A stretch of 64,000 nt of DNA from Cymbidium sinense (taxonomy: Eukaryota; Streptophyta; Magnoliopsida; Asparagales; Orchidaceae), in the NCBI GenBank assembly GCA_021442155.1, contig CM038214.1:19617808-19681807 (forward strand). Reading direction: 5' to 3'. Position 1 is the first letter of the stretch. Each line of letters opens with the position of its first letter. The translations under genes and the position numbers were made by a program. The notes under the pieces were generated by a model. It saw only the letters and a program-made list of their open reading frames with translations, was not told the DNA's origin and ran no database searches. Shown piece after piece: positions 1 to 10,814 of the stretch.

Positions 1-3000
1 ATATTTAGTTTATTTTATACTTATTTTAGATTACTTTATATTTTACTTTTATTTAGGTTTTATTTTCATTTTTATTTAGTTTAGTTTATTTAGTTTAGGT
101 TTATTTATTATAGTTTTTATTTTAGTTTATTTTTTAGGTTTAGGTTTTGGTTTTGGTTTATTTTATAGTTGAGTTTTTTTTTTTCAGATTTTTGTTTTAT
201 TTTATATTTTTAGGTTTACGTTTAGGTTTTTATTTTATTTTTTAGGTTTAGGTTTTAGGTTTTTATTTTAGGGTTATTTTTTGGTTTTTTTAGTTTAGGT
301 TTAGGTTTATTTATAGTTTATTTTATTTTATTTAGCTTAGGTTTCGATTTAGGTTTAGTTTATTTTAGGTTTAGGTTTTATTTATTTTAGTTTAGTTTAT
401 TTTAGTTTAGGTTTAGGTTTATTTTATTTTGTTTATTTTAGGTTTTGGTTTTTTTTAAGTTTAAGGTTTAGGTTTTATTTTTTATTTAATTTTAGGTTTA
501 TTTTTTAGGTTTAGGTTTTTATTTAGTTTTTATTTTATTTTATTTTAGGTTTATTTTTTATTTTACATCTAGTTCTTATTTTATTTAGGGTTTTATTCCA
601 GGTTTATTTTATTTTGTTAGTTTAGGTTTTAATTATCTTAATTTTGTTTAGTTTTATTTTTTATTTTATTTTTTAGGTTTAGGTTTAGGTTTAGGTGAAG
701 GTTTTAGTTTAGGTTTTAATTTTAGTTTATTTATTTATTTTATTTTATGTTTTATCCAGTTTAGGTTTAGGTTTAGGTTTGTGGTTTGGGTTTAGGGTTT
801 AGTGTAGGGTTTAGCCAGGATCTTAGGTTTGGGGTCAGGTCCAGTCCAAGGTTAGTGTAGGGTTTAGGGTTTAGGTTTTAGGGTTTGAGTTTTGGGTTTG
901 GTAGGGTTTAGGGTTTAGTGTGTGGTTTAGGGCCTCAGGATTTATGATCTAGGGTTTAGGGTTTTATTTTATTTTTATTTTTTATTTTATGAAATTAAGT
1001 AAAGTGGTAAGTTTGGTTTTATTTAGTTTATTTTATTTATTTTAGTTTATTTACTTTTCAAATTTATTTAGGTTTACTTTATCTTTCTTTGTTTAGTTTA
1101 TTTATTTTAGGTTTTATTTTAGTTTAAGTTTTTATTTTAGTTTATTTATGTTTATAGTTTTATTTTTTAGTTTTATTTGTATTTTTATTTTATTTTAGGT
1201 TTATGTATTATTTTTATTTTAGGTTTAGGTTTAGGTTTTATATTTTTATATGTTTAAGTTTTAGGTTTTATTTTAGGTATTTTTAGGTTTTCTTTTAAGT
1301 TTAGGTTTAGGTTTATTTTAGTTTATTTTATTTTATTTTATTTAGATTTAAGTTTATTTTAGGTTTAGGCCTTATTTAGTTTAGGGTATATGTTTTATTT
1401 TATTTATTTATAAGTTTTTATTTTATTTTAATTTTAGGTTTTATTTAGTTTTATTTCATTTTATTTTAAGTTTTCTTTTTTTTTAGGTTTAATTTTTTTT
1501 GTTTAAGATTTTATTTTAAGTTTTAGGTTTATATTTATTAGATTTTAGTTTAGTTTTTATTTATTATTTTATTTATTTTTTGTTTAAGTTTTAGGTTTTT
1601 ATTTTAGGTTTATTTAATTTTTATTTTATATTTAATTTTTATTTTATTTTATGTTAGATTTAAGTTTTATTTTATTTTTTTAGGTTTAGGTTTTAAGTTT
1701 TTATTTTAGGTTTAATCAGGTTTAATTTTTAGTTTTTAGGTTTATTTTAGTTTATTTTATTTTATTTAGTTTAGGTTTAGGTTTAAGTTTAGATTTTAGA
1801 TTTTATTTTAGTTTAGGTATAGGTTTATTTTATTTTGTTTATTTTATTTTATTTTAGGCTTAAGTTTTTTTTTATTTTAGGGTTTAGGTTTTTATTTATT
1901 TTATGTTTATTTTTTAGGTTTACTTTTAATTAATTTTAGGTTTAGTTTAGGTTTAAGTTTTGGTTCATATTTTGGTTTTAGTTTAAATTTTCATTTTATT
2001 TTATTTAGGTTTAGGTTTATTTATTTATTTATTTTTTAGGTTTTATTTAGTTTAGGTTAAGGTTTTCTTTAGGGTTTAGGATTTTTTTAAATTAAGCATA
2101 CATAGGTTTAGGTTTATTTAGTTTATTTTTATTTATTCAGTTTAATTTATTTCTTCTTTTATTTTGGTTTATTTTTTTTTTTTAGTTTATTTATTTATTT
2201 TAGGTTTATTTATTTAAGTTTAGGTTTTCTATTTTAGTTTATTTTTAGGTTTTGGTTTTAGTTTATGTTTATTTTTAGTTTAGATTTATTTTATTTTATT
2301 TTTTTAGGTTTAGGTTTTACTTTTTTTTTAGGTCTAGGTTTAGGTTTTTATTTAATTTTTTAGGTTTAGGTTTTAGATTTTTATTTTAAGTTTATTATAT
2401 TTTTCTTTCACATTTAGTTTTTATTTTATTTTGGTTTTTTATTTTTAGGTTTATTTTATTTATAAGCTTAGTTTAGGTTTTTATTTATTTTAGTTTAGTT
2501 TAGTTTTAGTTTCATTTTATTTTATTTTTTTTTTTTAGGTTTTATTTAGTTTAGGTTTAAATTTTAGTTTTATTGTTTAGTGTTTAGGATTTAGGGTTTA
2601 GGTTTAGGGTTTGTGTTTAGGGTTTAGGTCCAGGGTGTAGGTAGGGTCAGTGGTCAAGGTTTAAGGTCAGATTTGGGTTAGGGTTTTAGGTTTATGTTTT
2701 AGGTTTAGGGGTTAGTTTTAGGGTTGAGTTTAGGGTTGTGGGATTTTTAATTTTATTTGATTTTATTTAAAATTAAGCAAACCGTAGTTTAGGTTTATTT
2801 AGTTTATTTTATTTTTTATTTTGGTATATTTTATTCATTTAGTTTATTTTATTTATAATAGGTTTATTTATTTTATTTATGTTTTAATTTAGTTTATATT
2901 TTAAGTTTAGATTTAGGTTTAGGTTTATTTAGTAGTTTAGTTTTTTTTATTTTATTTTTTAGGTTTTAGTTTTATTTTATTTTAGGTCCAGTTTAGGTTT

Positions 3001-4742
3001 TATTTAATTTTAGGTTTAGTCCAAGTTTTATTTTTTAGCTTGCTTAGGTTTATTTTTAGATTTTATTTTATTAATTTAGCTATAGGTTTAGGTTTAGTTT
3101 ATTTTAAGTTTAGGTTTCAGTTTATTTATTTTAGTTTAGGTTTAGCTTTTATTTTACTTTTAGTTTAGTTTTTTTTTAGAGGGTTTAGGTTTTATTTTTT
3201 TATTATATTTAGGTTTTCTTTAGGTTTAGGTTTTATTTAGTTTTGTTATTTTATTTTAGGTTTATTTTATTTTATTTTACGTTTAATTTATATCATTTTT
3301 GCTTATTTTTTAGGTTTAGTTTGAGGTTTTAGGTTTTATTTATTTTATTTTAGTTTAGTATTTATTTTCATTTTATTTTATTTTAGGTTTAGGTTTAGGT
3401 TTTGGTATTAATTTAGGTTTTTATTTTATTTTTTCATTTATTTAAGTTTAGAATTTTATTTATTTTATCCATGGTCCATTTAATTTTGGTTTAGGTTTTG
3501 TGGTTTTAGGGTTTAAGGTTTGGGGTGGGGTTTGGGGTTTAAGGTGGGTAGGTAGGGGTTTATTTTAGGGTTTAGGGTCACGATTTGGGGTAGGGATTAG
3601 GGTTTGGGTTGATGTTGGGTTTAGGGTTAATTTTAGGATTTAGGGTTTAGAGTTATAGTTTTTTTATTTTTTTTATTTAAAATTAAGCAAATTACAGTTT
3701 AGGTTTATTTAGATTATTTTAGTTTATTTTATTTCTTACATATTTAAGTTTTTATTTTATTTAGATTTGTTTATTGATTTTTGGTTTCTTTATTTTAGTT
3801 TAGGTTTTATTTTAGTTTACTTTTTGGTTTAGGTTTATTTTTTTATTTTATAGGTTTATGTTTTCTTTTCTATTTTTAGGTTTAGGTTTAGGTTTTTATT
3901 TAATTTTTGTGTTTTAAGTTTTAATTTAGGTTTATTTTTAGGTTTTATATTTTAGTTTAGGTTTAGGTTTATTTTAGTTTGTTTTGTTTAGTTTAGTTTA
4001 TTTTAGGTTGAAATTTAGGTTTTATTTATTTTAGTTTAGATTTAGTTTATTTTATTTTATTTAGGTTTTCTTTAGTTTAGGTTTAGGGTTTTATTTTAGG
4101 CTTAAGTTTTATTTAGTTTTATTTTAGGTTTATTTTATTTTATTTTGATTTAGTTTTATTTTATTTAGGTTATTAATTTTTCATTTAGTTTATGTTTTAT
4201 TTATTTTAGTCTTAGTTTCTTTATTTTATTTTATTTTAGGTTTAGGTTTATGTTTAGTTTAAGTTTAGGTTTAATTTTATTTAATTTTCTCATTATTTTA
4301 TTTAGGTTTATTTATTTAATTTTAGGTTTTATTTAGTTTATGTTTAGTTTTAGCTTTTGGGCTTTGGGTTTAGGGTTGAGTTAATTTATGGTTTCAAGTT
4401 TGGGTTTATGGTCTGGGGTTTAGGGTTTGGGTTTAAGGTTTAGCCTAGGGTTTAGGGTTTAGGGTTTATGGTTTAGTGTAGGGCTTAGGTTTAGTAGGTT
4501 AGGCACAGGGTGTGGGTTTAGGGTCCAAAGTTAATTTATGGTCAGCTGGTTTAGGGTGGGTTTAGGTTTGGGTTTAGGGTTTAGGGTTTATGGTTTAGTG
4601 TTTAGGGCTTAGGGTTTAGGGTTTAGTGTTTTGGGGTATAGGGTTTAGGGTTTAGGGTTTAAGATTTTTATGGTTTAGGGTTTAGGGTTTAGGTTTTAGG
4701 TTTTGGGTTCAAGTTTTTATTTAGGGTTTAGTGTTTTTGGTA
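1..4742 (+). repeat. Degenerate telomere-type array, higher-order unit 1
   Basis: This is a head-to-tail array of plant telomere heptamer derivatives with the G-rich strand on +. Most of it is an AT-rich form made of TTTAGG, TTTAGTTTA and TTTATTTTA words. Blocks closer to canonical TTTAGGG lie at about 770-970, 2575-2750, 3485-3660 and 4340-4740. Three of these blocks are followed by a T-run and a conserved AAATTAAG box (about 990, 2768 and 3678); a further box lies near 2088. Homopolymer T lengths vary constantly. No open reading frame here resembles a protein. From about 1.7 kb onward the order of blocks can be aligned with 7.5-10.3 kb, so this stretch belongs to a higher-order tandem repeat. 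Confidence 0.9.
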
Positions 4743-5179
4743 TTTTTAAAGGAGAACAAATTTAGATTCAATATTTTTTCTTTTCATCAACCAAGTAACA
4801 CCAAGTTATCTAATACAAGACAACATAGATAAAATATGAGCACACATAGTGCAAATCAAATATCCTAGATAACTAGAACCATCTCAACTATGATGACATA
4901 GTTCCATAAGCAGTAGATCGGGTCGACCGTTATTCAATTTTTCCAGTTCCCATTAAAACCACCCCAGCCTCTTGAGTGGATCCACCATCATATTCTCGAT
5001 CTCTCCCCGCCACCACCTTGTTGTGCAACCTCTGGCTCCTCTACCTCCATAACCACCATTGCACTAACCACTACCTCCATCGGCCACCACCACAAATATA
5101 TCCTCCGTGTTCACCTCCATCGTTAAATCTAGGCGTGGTTGAATGTGATGTTCCAGCCATCAAGGTTCTGCCCATTCTT
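4743..5179 (-). pseudogene. GR-RBP 3'-end retrofragment, copy 1
   Basis: Read on the minus strand this is the end of the RRM, the glycine-rich tail and the 3' UTR of a glycine-rich RNA-binding protein. The 5' boundary reads NGQNLDG, the last part of the RRM. The glycine tail is degraded by small deletions, including loss of part of the Ser-Arg-Tyr-Ser-Arg motif. The A-rich tail at the low-coordinate end runs into CCCTAAA-type repeats. There is no start codon, no RNP-1 or RNP-2 motif and no promoter, so it cannot make the protein. The plus-strand reading frame of about 70 codons at 4976 is only the antisense of this fragment. Confidence 0.85.
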
Positions 5180-5970
5180 AGGGTTTAGGTTTAGATTTAA
5201 ATTTTTTAGGTTTTAGGGTTTTGGTTAATTTTTTAATTTATTTTGTTACTTTAGGTTTAGGTTTAGGGTATGGGGTTTAGGTTTTAAGGTTTAGGGTTTA
5301 GGGTTTAGGTATGGTTTAGGGTTAGTCTTAAGATTTAGGGTTAGGGTTTAGGTAGGGTTTAACATAGGTTTAGGGCTGGTTTTGGTCAGGTTTAGGAGTA
5401 TGCAGGTTATAGGGGATTTAGAGTGGGGATCAGGGTTAGTTTAGGTTTAGGTTTAATTTAGGGTGGGAGGGTTGGTGAGTGGGTAGGTTTTGGTTTAGGT
5501 TTTAGGATTTAGGGTTTAGGTTTTAAGGTTTAGGGTTTAGGGTTTAAGGTGTAGATTTTTTATTTTGTTATTATTTTATTTTAGGTTTACTCTATTTTTA
5601 TTTTACATTTAGTTTTTATTTTATTTTGGTTTTTTATTCTTAGGTTAATTTTATTTTATAATTTACTTTATGTTAATATTTATTTTAATTTAATTAATTT
5701 ATTTTAATTTATTTTATTTATGTTTAAGTTTTGATTTAGATTTTTTTTAAATTTTATGTTTATGTTTTATTTAGTTTATTTTTTTAGCTTTTAGTTTTAT
5801 TTTATTTTGATTTTTATTTTTAGTTTAGTTTAGGTTTTATTTTATTTTAATTTAATTTAGTTTTTAATTTTTTTATTTTCTTTATGCTGCTTAATTTTAA
5901 TTTATTTATTTTATTTTTTATTTTTCTTAAGTTTATTTATTTATTTTATTTATTTTATTTATTTCATTTT
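5180..5970 (+). repeat. Telomere-type array, TTTAGGG block then AT-rich block
   Basis: The first 400 bases are near-canonical TTTAGGG repeats and the rest is AT-rich TTTATTTTA sequence. The block directly after the GR-RBP junction matches the sequence after copy 2 (10815-11580) in order and content, but copy 2 carries C where this copy carries T at many aligned positions. No gene is visible. Confidence 0.88.
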
Positions 5971-7489
5971 AGGGTTTAGGGTTTAGGATTTAGGTCAGGG
6001 TAGTGAGGCTTTGGCTTAGGATATTTAGGGAAGGTTAAGGGCTGAGGGTCAGGATCTACCACCCAGGGTTTGGGGTAGGGGTTTAGGGTTTAGTCAGGGT
6101 GATTTGAGTGTTAGGAACATAGGCCTATGCAGGGTCATTTAGGTCTAGGGTCAGGGTGTAGGGTGGTAGTGAGTGCCAGGGGTAAGTCAGGGTGTGGAGT
6201 TTAGCATAGGTTTAGGGTCACTTTGAGTAAGATTTAGGCTCAGTGGTTTAGATTTTATGATCCTGTTTAGGACTGAGTTTAATTAGTTTATTTTAATTAT
6301 TTTAGTTTCTTTATTTCATTTATTTTACAAGTTTTTATTAGGGTTTAGTGGTTAAGATTTTAGGGTTTTTTCCTGATCCTTGATCCCATGGTAGTAAAGC
6401 CTAAGTTTAAGGTTAAGGCCTGTTAAGTTTAAAGTGTTTAAGATATCAAGCCTAGGGATGCCTTAGGGTTTAAGGTTTAGGGTCCTGCCTAGTGTTTAGC
6501 TTTATGATTTAGGGTTAGGGTTTATGGCATTATAGTGGTGGGTGGCCTGAGGTGAGGTTATGGTTTAGGGCCCAGGGTTTAGGGCTCAGGATTTAAAGCA
6601 GGGCCATGGCTTAGGGTCATAGCCTAGGGTTTAGTGAGGTGTTTGTGCCTAGGATTTAAGGTTTAGGTCAGTAGCTCAGTGCCTGGCTTGTAGTCATTAT
6701 TTATTTATTTTATATTTTATTTTATTTTATTATTATTTTATTTGTGGTTCCATTCCAGGTTTTATTTTTTTAATTTAGTCTTTTATTTATTTTATTTTAG
6801 TTTATTTTATTAGTTTACATATCATGAGGTTTGTGAGGTTAGGTTTTATTTATTTTATTTTAGGTTTTATTTATTTTATTTTTAATTAATTTAGTTTAGG
6901 TTTGGCTTTAAGCCTGGTGGGTCTTGGGCCCAGGGTTGTGGATCAGGGCCCAGGTCAAGTGGGTCAGTGGATTGTGAGCCCAGGGCCTTGAGCCTAGTCA
7001 TGGCCCAGGGTACCCATTTAGGCGCTTCAGGCCCAGGATTTAGAGCCCAGGATAGTCAGTGGTAGTTTATTATTTTTTAATTAAGCAAACCAGCAAGTTT
7101 AAGTTTATTTAATTTATTTTTTAAATATTTATTGAATTATTTTATTTAGGTTTATTTATTTTATTTTGAGGTTTTAGTGGTTTATGCTCATGGTAGGGGG
7201 GGGTAGGGCCTGTGGATCTGGTTTTGCATTTTAAGGCCTGGGCTCAGGCCAGGCCCAGCTTAGGGCTAGGTTTATTTAACTCATTTAGTCTCAGCCCATG
7301 CTCAGCAATGGGGCCCAGGGCCCAGTGCAAGGAGGATGGGCCTAGGGCCCATCTTGCAGGGTCGAGGATTAGGACTCAGGGCCTGGGGCAAGAGGTGGGC
7401 CCAGGGTTGTAGGTTGGGGTCCAAGATTTGGGCTCACAGTGATAGAGCCCAAGGATGGGTCAGTTTGGGAGCCTTAGCCTAGGGTTTAA
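5971..7489 (+). repeat. Mixed TTTAGGG / C-substituted heptamer block
   Basis: The heptamer background changes gradually from GGGTTTA to GGGCCTA and GGGCCCA, most strongly at 6900-7060 and 7180-7460. A short AT-rich spacer lies at 6690-6890, and an AAATTAAG-type box with GCAAACC is at about 7078. GC content is high in the C-substituted parts, yet CpG is rare. The reading frame at 7212-7412 is a by-product of the repeat (rich in Gly, Pro, Ala and Gln) and is not a gene. Confidence 0.85.
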
Positions 7490-10323
7490 GTTTTATTTTA
7501 GTTTTAGGTTTAAGTTTAAGTTTTCATTAGGTTTAATTTTAGGTTTAATTTTAGTTTGGGTTTAGTTTATTTTATTTTAATTTATTTAGTTTAGGTTTAG
7601 GTAAGTTTAGTAGATTTTAGGTTTATCTTTTAGTTTAGGTACATGGTTTATTTATTTTGTTTATTTTATTTTTATTTTAGGGTTAAGTTTTTTTTTATTT
7701 TAGGGTTTAGGTTTTTTTATTTATTTTAATGTTTATTTTAGTTTAGGTTTTAATTGAATTTTAGGTTTAGGTTTAGGTTTAAGTTTAGGTTCATATTTGG
7801 TTTTAGTTTACATTTTATTTTATTTTAGGTTTAGTTTATTTATTTATTTTATTTTCAAGTTTTATTTAGTTTAGGTTAAGGTTTAATGATTTAGGGTTTG
7901 TGATTTTTTTTAAAATTAAGTACAACCAGGTTTAGGTTTATTTAGTTCATTTTATTTATCAAGTTAATTTATTTCTTCTTTTATTTTGGTTTATTTTATT
8001 TAGTTTTAGTTTATTTATTTTAGGTTTATTTATTTAAGTTTAGGTTTTCTATTTTAGTTTATTTTTTAGGTTTAGGTTTTGGTTTATGTTTATTTTAGTT
8101 TAGATTTATTTTATTTTATTTTAGGTTTAGGTTTTAATTTTTATTTTAGGTCCAGGTTTAGGTTTTATTTAATTTTAGCTTAGTTTAGGTTTATGTTTAT
8201 TTTTAGTTTTATTTTATTTTTTTTAATTTTAGGTTTATTTATTTATAAGTTTAGTTTAGGTTTTATTTATTTTAGTTTAGTTTAGTTTTATTTTATTTTA
8301 TTTTTATTTTATTTTAGTGGTAAGTTTTTTTATTTTAGTGTTTAGTGGTTTAGTGGTAGTGGGTGGTGTTGTAGGGTCAGGGTTTAGTATAAGTAAGGTA
8401 GGGTTTAGGGTTTGGGTCAGGTTTAGGGTTTATGGTCTTTAGGGTTTAGGGTGGGTTAGTGGTCCAGGGTTTAGGGTTAGGGATTTTTATTTTTATTTTA
8501 TTTTATTTAAATTAAGCAAACCCTTAGAGTTTATTTTAGTTTATTTATTTTTTTCTTTAGGTTTATTTTATTTCATTTAGTTTAGTTTATTTATTATATG
8601 CTTATTTATTTTTTTATGTTTTTAATTTTAGTTTATTTTTATAGATTTAGGTTTTGATTTTAGTTTAGTTTTATTTTATTTTAAGATTTAGTTTTATTTT
8701 TAATTTTAGGTCCAGTTTAGGTTTTTATTTAATTTTAGGTTGCTTGCTTAGGTTATTTTTTAGTTTATTTTATTTTATTAATTTAAGCATAGGTTTTGGT
8801 TTAGTTTATTTTAGGTTTAGGTTTTTATTTATTTTATTTAGGTTTAGTTTATTTTTTATATTTACTTTAGGTTTAGGTTTTTTTAGTTGTATTTAGGTTT
8901 TATTTTTATATTTTTTAGGTTATATTTATTAGGTTTCTTTTTTTAAGTTTAAGTTTTATTTATTTTTTATGTTATTTTATTTTAGGTTTATTTTATTTTA
9001 TTTTCACGTTTAATTTATATTCCATTTTGGCTTTTATTTTAGGTTTAGTTTGAGGTGTTTTAGGTTTTATTTATTTTATTTTAGTTTAGTATTTATTTTG
9101 ATTTTATTTTTTTTTAGGTTTAGGTAGTTGATATTAGTTTAGGTTTATTTTATTTTATTTTTCATTTATTTAAGTTTAGAATTTTATTTATTTTATTTCA
9201 TTATTTTATTTAATTGGTGTTTTAGGTTTGGGTTTAAGGTGAAGTGAGGGCCTGGGGGGCCTAGGGTTTAAGGTATTGTGTAGGGTCAGGCCTGGGGGCC
9301 TGTCACTGTGGCTCTGCCTTGGAGTTGTGGGGTTAATCAGGATTTAGGTTTAGAGTTATAGTTTTTTTAATTTTAAATTTTAAAATTAAGCAAATTAGCA
9401 AGTTTAGGTTTATTTAGTTTATTTTAGTTTATTTTATTCTATATATATTTAAGTTTTTTAATTTTTATTTAGTTTTGTTTATTGATCTTCTTTATTTTAG
9501 TTTAGGTTTTATCTTAGTTTACCTTTGGTTTAGGTTAATTTTTTTTATTTTATAGGTTTATGTTTATTTATTCTTTTAGGTTTAGGCTTAGTTCGTTTTA
9601 TTAGGTTTTTAGTTTTAATTTAGTTTATTTTAGGTTTATATTTAGTAGTTTAGGTTATTTTTTTTTAGTTTATTTTTATTTTAGTTTAGTTTAGTTTATT
9701 TTAGGTTGAAATTTAGGTTTATTTATTTTATTTCTTTTGTTTATTAGTTTAGATTATTTTATTTTTATTTTAGGTTTAAGTTTTTTTAGTTTAGGGTTTA
9801 GGGTTTTATTTTTAGATTTAAGTTTTATTTAGTTTTATTTTAGGTTTATTTTATTTTTTATTTTGATTTAGTTTTATTTTATTTAGGTTTTAATTTTTAA
9901 TTTAGTTTAGGTTTTATTTATTTTAGTTTAGTTTTATTTTATTTTTTTACTTTTTATGTTTAGGTTTAGGTTTAGTTTAAGTTTAGTTTTAATTTTATTT
10001 AATTTTCTCATTATTTTTTTATTTAGGTTTTTTTATTTATTTATTTTTAGGTTTTATTTAGTTTAAGTTTAGTTTTAACCTTTTCTGGGCTTTGGTCCGT
10101 GAGTTAATTTTCAAGTTGGTTTATGGTTTGGGGTTTAGGGTTTGGGGTTTAAGGTTTAGGGTTTAGGGTTTAGGGTTTATGGTTTAGGGTTTAGGTCTTA
10201 GGGTTTAGGGTTTAGTGTTTTAGGGTATAGGATTTAGGGTTTAGGATTTTTATGGTTTAGGGTTTAGGGTTTAGGTTTTAGGTTTAGGGTTCAAGTTTTT
10301 TGTTTAGGGTTTAGTATTTTTGG
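7490..10323 (+). repeat. Degenerate telomere-type array, higher-order unit 2
   Basis: This AT-rich array aligns with about 1.69-4.74 kb. Shared anchors in the same order include TTAATTTATTTCTTCTTTT (near 2142 and 7964), TTTAGAATTTTATTTATTTT (near 3450 and 9176), the AAATTAAG boxes (2088/7911, 2768/8508, 3678/9377), and the TTTAGGG block before the GR-RBP fragment. The offset shrinks from about 5.82 kb to 5.58 kb, which reflects accumulated small indels. No gene is visible. Confidence 0.88.
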
Positions 10324-10814
10324 TTTTTTTTAACAGAAACAAATTTAGATTCAATATTTTTTTCTTTTCAATTTCATCAACCAAGTAACACACCAAGTTA
10401 TCTAAGACACAAGCGACAACATAGATAAAATAGGAGCACACATAGAGCAAATCAAAAATCTTAGATAACTAGAACCATCTCAACTATGATGACATAGTTC
10501 CATAAGCAGCAGATCGGGTCTACTGTTATTTAGTTTCTCCAGTTCCCATTAGAACCACCCCAGCCTCTTGAGTAGCGGGATCCACCATCATATCCTCGAT
10601 CTCTCCCACTGCCACCACCTTTGTTGCAACCTTCGTGGCTCCTCTTACCTCCATAACCACCATTGCACTAACCACTACCTCCATATCCACTAGTACCTCC
10701 AGATCCCCCACCACCATTGTGATAATTATCGCCTCTCTGTTCGCCTCCACCGTTAGATCTAGACTGAGCGTGGTTGATTGTGATGTTCTTGCCATCAAGT
10801 TTCTGCCTATTCTT
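10324..10814 (-). pseudogene. GR-RBP 3'-end retrofragment, copy 2 (best preserved tail)
   Basis: The minus strand encodes the RRM end LDGKNITINHAQSRS, then a glycine-rich tail of about 70 residues (GGGGSGGT, GYGG, RDRGYDGGSRYSRG), ending in GNWRN and a stop. About 200 bases of 3' UTR follow, then a TTAAAAAAAA tail. GR-RBPs of this class bind RNA through one RRM and act in plant RNA processing and stress responses. One in-frame stop (TAG) interrupts the glycine tail, and everything upstream of the RRM end is missing. The Thr/Ser-rich frame on the plus strand (10635-10823) is its antisense. Confidence 0.9.

Noticed and set aside
1..4742. A true chromosome-end telomere
   Set aside because: Perfect TTTAGGG runs are at most about five heptamers, most words are degenerate, and the array continues on both sides of inserted elements.
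10324..10814. An intact glycine-rich RNA-binding protein gene
   Set aside because: No copy contains the RRM start, RNP motifs or a start codon; stops interrupt the tail; every copy begins at the same mid-RRM point beside array sequence.
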